NCBI RefSeq assembly: GCF_015223105.1
Contig: NZ_JADFTZ010000002.1
Location: 1 to 64,000, forward strand
DNA from: Flavobacterium proteolyticum
Lineage (GTDB): Bacteria; Bacteroidota; Bacteroidia; Flavobacteriales; Flavobacteriaceae
Reading direction: 5' to 3'
Length of the DNA: 64,000 bases
Positions 1 to 9,500 of this stretch are shown piece by piece. Each line of letters opens with the position of its first letter. The first letter of the stretch is position 1. Made by a program: the position numbers and the translations under genes. The notes under the pieces are model-generated. The model had not been told where the DNA came from. It saw only the letters and a program-made list of their open reading frames with translations, and did not search any database.

Positions 1-2953
1 TTCCACTAATAGTTACAACGTTAGCTGCCCATGAACCTGTAACTCCTGCTGGTAAGCCAGTAAAGGTAGCGCCTGTAGCTCCGGTTGTTGCTAAAGTGAT
101 ATTCGTAATTGCACTGTTAACACAAACCGTTTGGCTTGTTCCTGCTGCAATAGTGTTTAATGGAGAGACAACAACAGTATTTGATGAAGTGATTGCATTT
201 GAACAACCTGGTAAAATTATTGTATATTGAACACCATCAACCCATGTAGTTCCATTTACTCTTGTAATTACAATTGTGTTTGTTGCAACCGTAGTTGTAA
301 CAGTAATCTGTTGCAAAATATCATTTGGACCAGCACTAAAAGCTCCAATATTAGATGTCCCATCAGATATATTTACACTACCTTGATTATTATCTCTAGC
401 AATACTAATCGTAATAATTGTTCCTGCTGGAACTAAATGTTGTAAAGTTATTGTTTGAGTATTATTAGCATTATCTATTGTGGAACAATTTGTAGTAGTA
501 GCAGCAGCTCCTAAAGCCGATATTACACCAGTAGCATTAGTTGGATTAATCCCTCCAGAAGCAGACAATCCATTTCCAATTACAGAAGTTCCTGCTGCTG
601 CAACATTAGTTGCATTTAATGTGGTATTTGCTACAACAGATGGAACTGTTACCGACGCAGTTCCAGCTGCGCTTAATGTTATTGTTTGAGAAGTTCCTCC
701 ATTAATATTATATGTAATAATTGCATTAGGAGTTCCTGTAAGATTAAATACAGCATTATTCCCTGAACAAATTGGAGTTGTTGATGTAATACTAGTTAAA
801 ACTGGCGCATTATTTACATTAATAACACCCGTTGCTGTTGCTGCAGTACAACCACCTCCAGTAGTAGTAACAGTATAATTATATGTTCCTGGAGTCGTTG
901 GTGTTCCACTTATGGTAAAAACACCTGCAAGGTAAGAACCTGTAACACCAGCCGGCAATCCAGATACTGTAGCACCTGTTGCACCACCTGCAACTGAATA
1001 TGTAATATTTGTAATTGGAGAATTAGCACACACAGATTGATTAGTAGTAGCCGCTGCCGATGTTAAAGTTAATGTTGGACCTGGAGTTACAGTAACCAAG
1101 ACAGTATCAGTTACTACACACCCACCTGCTCCATAAGCTGTTAATGTATAAGTCGTTGTAGATGTGGGACAAACCGATGGTGTTAAAGTATTAGCTCCTG
1201 TCATTGCAGTAGTTGGCGACCAAACAAAAGGAGGATATGTATTATTAAATGTGATTGTCCATCCTGTAATTGTACCCGTTACCCCTCCAAGATCATCTTG
1301 CACAAAAAGTTCCCAAGTTCCATTTGCCGTACAACCATTTAAGGTCGAAAAGGCTTGTTCAGGGGCATAAGTTCCGGTAAAAGGCGGGGTTGTATTTCCT
1401 GCAGAGCCTATTACATTTACAGCAGTTGGAGTAAAACATGTACTCGTATAATTAGAACCAGATCCACCATTATCTGTAGATAATTCTAAAAGTGTCCCAT
1501 CAGGACATCTTAAAAAGATATCTAAATCAGAATCCCATCCATGGGATAAATTAATACAGACAGAAGCTATCGAACCTGCTCCAATTGTAGCAGGAAGAAC
1601 CCCAGTGACATTAATTGGAGAGCTTACTCCTGTTGTACTACTATCAGGTATTGTATAAGATGTTGTATTAGATAAAGACAATGGCCCTGTATAGCCAGTA
1701 GCATTAGTAGCTCCCGATAAGGTTACGCAAGCACCTGAACATGTAGATGTATCAGAACCTGCATTTACAGTTGGTATTGGACTAACAGTAACTGGAATAA
1801 TAATTTGATTTTGACATCCTCCGGGAACAGTTGTCACTAATAATGTAACATTATATGTACCAGTTGCAGCATAAGTATGAGAAGGGTTTTCTAAGTTAGA
1901 AGTAAAGCCATCTCCAAAATTCCAACTGTAAGTATTACTACCAATAGTAGTATTTGTAAAATTTGTTGCTTGACCTAAACAAGCTGCAGATGCAGTGAAA
2001 GATGGCGTAGGACTTGTAAATGTTGCTGTTGTTCCGGTAAAATCCATTACAAATCCAAAAGTAGAAGCTGATGTATATCTATCAACTAAAATAGCATATG
2101 TTTGACCTGCAGTTACAGTGATTGTATTTTCGCATCCAAAAGCAGTACCGCATAAACCCGTGGCCCCTGTTGTACCATCCCAATTACAAACCAACTCTGT
2201 ACCTGGACAACCAGTAGTTACATTATAAACAGCAAAATCATAATCAACAGATCCATTAGGTGTAATTGTAAAATTTAAAGTTCCTGAAGTTGCAACTGTA
2301 AATGTATACCACCAAGAAGCACGTTCTCCTGGAGAACCAAAACAAGAAGGATTTGTCTGAACCAAACCAGGCCCTCCAGTTCCATTAGGAATAGAAACAT
2401 TATTCTTGTTACATAAAAATTGTGCAGTATCACAATCTTGAATAGGAGATGGTGGTGCAACCGGTAAAGTCTCTTGAGCACATATTCCAAATGTTCCGGT
2501 AGAAGTCCCATTCCCATCAACCATCACATAATAAGTATTACCTATTGTCAAACCATGTAAAATAACATTTGTATGCAATAAACCACCAGCAGTATTTACA
2601 TCTTCTTGACATGCTAACTGAGTCAAAGATCCGCAAGTACCGCTATAAACCCCAATTTGAGTATTTGCTAATGTACCAGCAAAATTAGTTGACAATTCTA
2701 TATCAGCAGTTGTTGCTACAAATGAAAACCATACTGTATGACTTCTAGTAGCTGGAGACCAACATGCAGGGGCTGGATCTGAACCAACCGTTGTTGCTGC
2801 AACATTTGTATAGAGTATTGAACTACATGACCCATTAGTAACCGTCAATGGAATTGCGCTTGCACACGCATCATTAGAAGGTTGAGCAAATATGTTTTGT
2901 ACATTACCCAATATAAATAATACTACAATAGCTAAGTAATTTTTAAATCCCAT
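1..2953 (-). CDS. Giant secreted multidomain protein, N-terminal part (truncated by window edge)
   Basis: An open frame of 984 codons runs from ATG at 2953 to the left edge without a stop, so the C-terminus is missing. I translated it by eye. It opens with a signal peptide (MGFKNYLAIVVLFILGNVQ, cleavage likely after FAQ), followed by beta-rich domains with regularly spaced cysteines. A PKD domain lies near residues 323-375 (motif YSWNFGDGF), a proprotein-convertase-type P domain near 434-569, and Ig-like segments follow. A module near residues 725-885 resembles one in the 2597-residue protein upstream in the same direction. No protease domain accompanies the P domain. Family precedent predicts a T9SS C-terminal sorting domain beyond the edge, but this is not visible. 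The likely role is a cell-surface adhesin or matrix protein; the ligand is unknown. It starts 26 bp after the 94-residue gene and is probably co-transcribed with it. Confidence 0.85.
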   Translation of the reverse strand, partial: MGFKNYLAIVVLFILGNVQNIFAQPSNDACASAIPLTVTNGSCSSILYTNVAATTVGSDPAPACWSPATRSHTVWFSFVATTADIELSTNFAGTLANTQIGVYSGTCGSLTQLACQEDVNTAGGLLHTNVILHGLTIGNTYYVMVDGNGTSTGTFGICAQETLPVAPPSPIQDCDTAQFLCNKNNVSIPNGTGGPGLVQTNPSCFGSPGERASWWYTFTVATSGTLNFTITPNGSVDYDFAVYNVTTGCPGTELVCNWDGTTGATGLCGTAFGCENTITVTAGQTYAILVDRYTSASTFGFVMDFTGTTATFTSPTPSFTASAACLGQATNFTNTTIGSNTYSWNFGDGFTSNLENPSHTYAATGTYNVTLLVTTVPGGCQNQIIIPVTVSPIPTVNAGSDTSTCSGACVTLSGATNATGYTGPLSLSNTTSYTIPDSSTTGVSSPINVTGVLPATIGAGSIASVCINLSHGWDSDLDIFLRCPDGTLLELSTDNGGSGSNYTSTCFTPTAVNVIGSAGNTTPPFTGTYAPEQAFSTLNGCTANGTWELFVQDDLGGVTGTITGWTITFNNTYPPFVWSPTTAMTGANTLTPSVCPTSTTTYTLTAYGAGGCVVTDTVLVTVTPGPTLTLTSAAATTNQSVCANSPITNITYSVAGGATGATVSGLPAGVTGSYLAGVFTISGTPTTPGTYNYTVTTTGGGCTAATATGVINVNNAPVLTSITSTTPICSGNNAVFNLTGTPNAIITYNINGGTSQTITLSAAGTASVTVPSVVANTTLNATNVAAAGTSVIGNGLSASGGINPTNATGVISALGAAATTTNCSTIDNANNTQTITLQHLVPAGTIITISIARDNNQGSVNISDGTSNIGAFSAGPNDILQQITVTTTVATNTIVITRVNGTTWVDGVQYTIILPGCSNAITSSNTVVVSPLNTIAAGTSQTVCVNSAITNITLATTGATGATFTGLPAGVTGSWAANVVTISG

Positions 2954-2979
2954 ATTCTTATATTTTAGTATTAGAAATA

Positions 2980-3264
2980 TTATTTTTTATTGGCTCTTAA
3001 ATATTTTAAATAAGTAACCCTATCAACCGGCTTATCATTTACTATATAAAATTCTTCTGGAGCTGCTTTAACATTATCTGGATAACTCTTTTTATCCGTA
3101 GATCTATTAATCTCCTTCAAATTATCATCATTTGATTTAGAAACAACAACGTTTTTTGTGTTTTTTACACTGCTATTTTTTGGATTAGCAACTTTATTTC
3201 CCTTTTCCTGAGCTGAAGCACAAAAGGAAAAAATACTGAAAAAAATCATTAAAAAAATTTTCAT
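2980..3264 (-). CDS. Small secreted protein, 94 aa, function unknown
   Basis: The protein starts with a clear Sec signal peptide (MKIFLMIFFSIFSFCASAQ) and leaves a mature part of about 75 residues rich in Lys, Asn and Ser. The middle is low-complexity and probably disordered, and the C-terminus has a short patterned segment (EEFYIVNDKPVDRVTYLKYL). There is no T9SS sorting domain and no lipobox, so it is probably periplasmic. It sits between two giant surface-protein genes, 26 bp upstream of the second, and is likely co-transcribed with it. I do not recognise a family. A helper or cofactor role for the adjacent giant protein is possible but inferred only from position. Confidence 0.7.
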   Translation of the reverse strand: MKIFLMIFFSIFSFCASAQEKGNKVANPKNSSVKNTKNVVVSKSNDDNLKEINRSTDKKSYPDNVKAAPEEFYIVNDKPVDRVTYLKYLRANKK

Positions 3265-3482
3265 AAATACGTTTATTTTGGGTTGAATTCAAATTTCATA
3301 ACAAACCTTTAAATATTAATATTATGTTAAAAAAACAATTAATTATTAAAGTTTTGTTAATAAACAAATATTAAAATATTTTTTGAATTTTCAAATTTTT
3401 AACTATAATATTTTAAATTTATTTAATAATATCAGCAAAACAAAGGATAAAGTATTACAAATACCAAAATGAACAATATTTT

Positions 3483-3518
3483 TAACAAAAAAAACCACCT
3501 CTTTTGAGGTGGTTTATA
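3483..3518 (-). terminator. Rho-independent terminator after the 2597-aa gene
   Basis: A perfect 10-bp stem (AAACCACCTC / GAGGTGGTTT, tetraloop TTTT) lies about 20 bp past the stop codon of the giant gene. Read on the minus strand it is followed by a run of eight T residues. It separates the 2597-residue gene from the 94-residue gene downstream. Confidence 0.9.
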
Positions 3519-3538
3519 AATAATATATATCGATAAAA

Positions 3539-6500
3539 TTAACGCTTCAACGCAAAATGTGCTTTAAATTGTTTTTTAACTCCATTTTCTAAATAATCAA
3601 CAGTGAACCAGTAATCAGTTGACGGAAGGTTTTCTTGATTATAAGTACCATCCCATCCTTCAATACCTCTCAATTGTTTAATTAATTTTCCATATCGGTC
3701 GAAAATGTAAATTACATCCGTATTTTGTAAACCATCGATGTACCAAGTATCGTTAATACCATCGCCATTTGGTGTAAAATATTGAGGATACCCTATAACA
3801 AAAACATCATAAGTAAAATATGTACAACCTTGAGTGTCAATTACCGTTATCTTATGTGGTCCAGCACTAACATTTGTGAACACATTTGATGTTTGCAATG
3901 TACCTTCATCTAACGAATACATCAATGTACCAGAACCTCCAGTTACATTAACAACTAATGTTGCATTACCACTAAAATAACCAGTTTGAGTAACTGTTAA
4001 TCCAGAAGCTGGTACTGTTGAACCTACTGTAGCAGTAACCATATTAGCAACCGTAGAAGACACACAGTTAGTTGAACTATTCGTTGCTATAACACCATAA
4101 GTACCGACAGCATTTGCTGTATATGTTGAGTTATTTGAATTTGGGATAGCTACTCCATTAAAATACCATACAAAATCATAATTAGCATTATCCAATCCTG
4201 AATCTAATGTATACGATTGGAATGGAACACCAAATTCATCCACACAAATTGATCCATCAGTTAAAACTGGTTTTGGTAAAGGATTAACAACTACTCTTAC
4301 AGTAATTGGTGTACCTGAACATCCAGCAAATGTTGGAGTAATTATATAATCTACATAACCAGCTACATTATCAACTGAAGTCGTTAAGTTTTGAATAATA
4401 GTATATGTAGGTCCTGGAGCACTTCCAGCAGTTGCACCATTAACTCCAACAGAATTTACTGTCCAGTTAAATACAGTACTTGCATTAAATGTTGATAAAA
4501 ATATATTAGTCGAAAGAACACCACTACATATTGGCGGATGAATTGGATTTGCAAACAATTCTGGACGAGGATTCACTATAACTGTAACTGTCTGTGAAGC
4601 TCCCGTACAACCGTTAAAAGTAGGTGTTATTTGGTACGTTACAGAACCCTGTGAAAGACTTGTGGCAGTCAATACTTGCTGAATACTAGTACCTGTTCCA
4701 TTTGATGCACCAAAAACTCCAGTACTATTTAAAACAACCCAATTAAATACTGTTCCTGGTACTGTACCTGTAAACGAAATATTTGTAGAATCGCCTGAAC
4801 ATAAAGGAACAGTACTATTAGCTAAAATTAAATCTGGAATTGGATTCACATATACACGAACTATTTGTGGTGGTCCTGAACATCCATTGGCTTCTGCAAT
4901 TATAGTATAAACGACTTCCACAGTAGTTGTAGTACCTGGACTTACTGTTAAAATTTGATTTATACTTGTACCAGTACCTCCAGCTGCACCTAAAACATTC
5001 CCTCCAGTTACTGTCCATGAAAACACAGCTCCAGGAACATTATTACTACTTAACTGAATATCAGTAACTCCACCTGAACAAAAAGTTGGATTATTATTGA
5101 TTGCTGTAACATTAGGTCGAGGTGTAACATTAATTCTTATTGACTGAGCTGGACCAACACAACCATTTGATGTTGGAGTAACTAAGTAATCTACATAACC
5201 GTTACCTGTTAAAGTACTCGTTAACACCTGTGAAATAACATTTCCACTTCCATTTGAAGCACCTGTTACATTAGATTGCTGAACCACAACCCAAGTAAAT
5301 GTTGTACCCGAAACCGTACTACTTAAATTAATACTCGTAGAAGTTCCTGAACAAATAGTGGTTTGAGTTGGAGTAATAATTACATCAGGTATCGGATTTA
5401 CAATAACTGTAGCGCTTCCCGATTGATTTTGACCACAAAATGGTGCAATTGTTGATTGGACATAAACAACATTGTAAATACTATTTGATAATAAAATAGG
5501 TGTTGCAATAGTAACTGTACCCGTATTATTAATATTTACAGTTTGATTTGCTCCTCCATCAATATTATAGGTAACAACCGAATTTGGAGTTGCTGTAATT
5601 GTAATAGTACCAGAAGTGCCTTCACAAATTGCATTGTTTGAAACAATATTTACTAAAACAGGTTTAGGTAAAATAGGTAAAACACTAAATTGAGAAGAAT
5701 TAGCAGAAGTACAACTTCCATTTGAAGCAGCAACTTGATAATTTGTATTCAATAGAGCATTAGAGATAACTCCTCCTGTTCCTACCGTAGGTCCTGCTGG
5801 TGTAAACACATAAGTAATTGCTGGATCATAATTTGTAATTGTAGCAAATCCATCAGCCGTACATGTTGGCGCAGTAATAGAAACTGTTGGAACAACTGGT
5901 GTAACCAACATAACCAAATTGTTAAACTGAGCCGAAGCAACTGATGTACACGTTGCATTTGACGCTGTTACTTCATATAGTGTATTTAATGTCATTCCTG
6001 AAATTAAACCAGTAGCATCTACAGTTGGTCCTGCTGGATTAAATACATAGGTAAGAGTAGCATCGTAATTTGTAATTGTACTAAATCCGTCTGCTAAACA
6101 CGTTGGCGCTGTCATTGAAATAACTGGAATAGCCGGTGTTACTAAAATTGGATTTATTGTAAAAATAGCAGAGTTTACAGAAGTACAACTTCCATTTGAA
6201 GCCGCCACTTCATAATTTGTATTCAAAACCATTCCTGATATAACACCTGAAGCATCCACAGTTGGACCTGTTGGTGTAAACACATAAGTAATTGCTGGAT
6301 CATAATTTGTAATCGTTGCAAATCCATTTGCCGCACATGTTGGAGGCGTTACAGAAACTGTTGGAACAACTGGCGTTACCAACATAACCAAATTATTAAA
6401 TTGAGCCGAAGCAACTGATGTACACGTTGCATTTGAAGCTGTTACTTCATAAAGTGTATTCAATGTCATTCCTGAAATTAAACCAGTAGCATCAACAGTT

Positions 6501-9500
6501 GGTCCTGCTGGATTAAATACATAGGTAAGAGTAGCATCGTAATTTGTAATTGTACTAAATCCGTCTGCTAAACACGTTGGCGCTGTCATTGAAATAACTG
6601 GAATAGCCGGTGTTACTAAAATTGGATTTATTGTAAAAATAGCAGAGTTTACAGAAGTACAACTTCCATTTGAAGCCGCCACTTCATAATTTGTATTCAA
6701 AACCATTCCTGATATAACACCTGAAGCATCTACAGTTGGACCTGTTGGTGTAAACACATAAGTAATTGCTGGATCATAATTTGTAATCGTTGCAAATCCA
6801 TTTGCCGCACATGTTGGAGGCGTTACAGAAACTGTTGGAACAACTGGCGTTACCAACATAACCAAATTATTAAATTGAGCCGAAGCAGCTGATGTACACG
6901 TTGCATTTGAAGCTGTTACTTCATAAAGTGTATTCAATGTCATTCCTGAAATTAAACCAGTAGCATCAACAGTTGGTCCTGCTGGATTAAATACATAGGT
7001 AAGAGTAGCGTCGTAATTTGTAATTGTACTAAATCCATCTGCTAAACACGTTGGTGCTGTCATTGAAATAACTGGAACAGCTGGTGTTACTAAAATTGGA
7101 TCTATTGTAAAAATAGCAGAGTTTACAGAGGTACAACTACCGTTTGAAGCAGCTACTTCATAATTTGTACTGAATGCCATTCCTGATATTACACCAGAAG
7201 CATCTACAGTTGGACCTGCTGGGGTAAACACATAAGTAATTGCTGGATCATAATTTGTAATCGTAGCAAATCCATTTGCCGCACATGTTGGAGGCGTTAC
7301 AGAAACTGTTGGAACAACTGGCGTAACCAACATAATTAAATTACTGAACGGTGTCGAAGGATTTGAATCACATGTTGTATTCGAAGCTATTACAGTGTAA
7401 CTATTACCAAAAACCATCCCTGTTATCAAACCTGTAGTATCAACCGAAGGTCCTGTAGGTGTAAATGTATAAGTTGCAGTTCCATCATAATTTGTAATCG
7501 TACTAAAACCATCTGCTAAACATGTAGGAGGAGTACTATTTATAATTGGTGTTGGTAAATTTTGTAACATAGCATCAATAACAAATGGCGAAGGACTTGT
7601 CGTACAAGCAACATTATCTAATGCAACAGTATATGAAGTTCCAAAAACAGCATTAAGAATAGCACCGCTTGAATCAATACTTGGACCTGTAGGACTAAAT
7701 AAATATGTAAAACTAGGATTATAATTTGTAATTATTGCTGAACCATCTGCAGTACAAGTTGCAGGAGAAACTGTAACAGCAGGCGTAGCATAAACAACTA
7801 CTGAAGCAGAATCATTTAATGGTCTATCACAACCTAACTCATTATAATTGTATGAAACACCATCTAAGAAAACAGTACCATTTGCTCTATTAATTGTAAT
7901 AGTATTTGAAGTCGTACCTTTTATAAAAGTTACATGCTGCAAAATATTAATTGCTCCTGTATTAAAAAGTAGAGTCGAAGGACCATCTACAATATTAACA
8001 GCTCCTGTAGTAGTGTTTTTTGCAAGACTAACAGTTATTGGTGTACCTGCTGGCACTATATGAGCCAATGTTAATGTAACTGTTGTATTTGAAGAATTAA
8101 TAGTCGTTGAATTTGCTGTATTAGCAGTTGTACCAGCAGCCAATATAGCTCCAGTAGAATTATTTGGATTAACACCTCCAACAGCAGCAATTGCATTTCC
8201 AGCAGTAGGAACTGATGGAGCTGTCATGTAAGTAACATTTATGTCTGTAGTAAGATTTAAACCCGTTAAAGTTAATGTAGCGGATCCTGTTCCATCTAAC
8301 GTAATTGTTTGATTAGCTCCTCCATTTATATTATAAGTAACTATTGCATTAGGAGTACCTGTAAAAGTATATACTGCATCACCCCCATTACAAATTTGAG
8401 TAGGCGAAACTGTTATATCAGTAAATTCAACACCAGGAACTACATCTAAACAAACTTGACGTGAATAAGTACAACCAAAATCATCTGTCACATTATACGT
8501 ATAACAATGATTACCTACAGTAGTTGGTGTTACAGTAATTTGATTACCACTTACATTAGTAATATCTGCATTTGGAGTCCAACTTCCACTAGATAAAACA
8601 GGTGTAAATTGGTAATCTGAAGGTATTAATGAGCTATCAAAATTAATACTCCAGTTAAAAATATAACCATTATCAATTCCTAAATTATCTGTAACAATTA
8701 ATGACCAGTTTCCATTTAAAGCACTACCTATCAAATTTGTAAATGGATTAACAGGCATATAATTACCTGCATTTATTGAACCAACACTTGGTGTTCCACA
8801 AGCTGTAGTAGCTCCATTCACCATTAAAGTAGTTGCTGTTGGAGTAAAACAATAATTTCTTCCAGTTCCCGGTCCAACAGCTGGATCATCTAAAGGACAT
8901 CCTAAATAGGTTCCACCACCACCTGGATAAGCTTTTAATATAATAGACTGTCCTGTTGGACTCACCAGTCTAATTTCTAAATCTCCTAAGTAGGAATGTT
9001 CCATATTAATACAAACTGAAGTTATTTGACTAGCAGAAGTAATGGTAGATCCAAAAGGAAAACAGTCCACAGGTATTGAAGTTTGATAAGAAACCCCACT
9101 ACCATCAGGTAAAAATGTTGTTCCACTTACTGGAGGAGCACATTCTTTTGTAAAAGTATTTGGAGTTGCAGAAGCAGTTATCGTTGCACTTTGACCTAAA
9201 CAAATTTCATTATCTGAAACTGTAGTACTAAAGGTAGGAGTAGTAGAAACGTATACTAATTGATTTATTCGATTAGAGTTTCTACAACCATTTGCATCCG
9301 TAATAAATAGATTAACTAAATAAATACCAGGATTTGTAAAGGCATGAGAAACTGATTGTCCATTAGCTGTTGTATTATCACCAAAATTCCAAGTGTAAGT
9401 TGCACCTGTCCCACTCGCAGCAAAAATACCACTTCCTGTAAAATTAACCGTTTGACCTTGACAAACTCGTATTACATTTTCAGCACCTGCAGCAGGAGTA

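Noticed and set aside
5675..7790. CRISPR-like or satellite array
   Set aside because: The repeats are ~237 or 474 bp, in frame with a single ORF, with no spacer pattern and no cas genes nearby.
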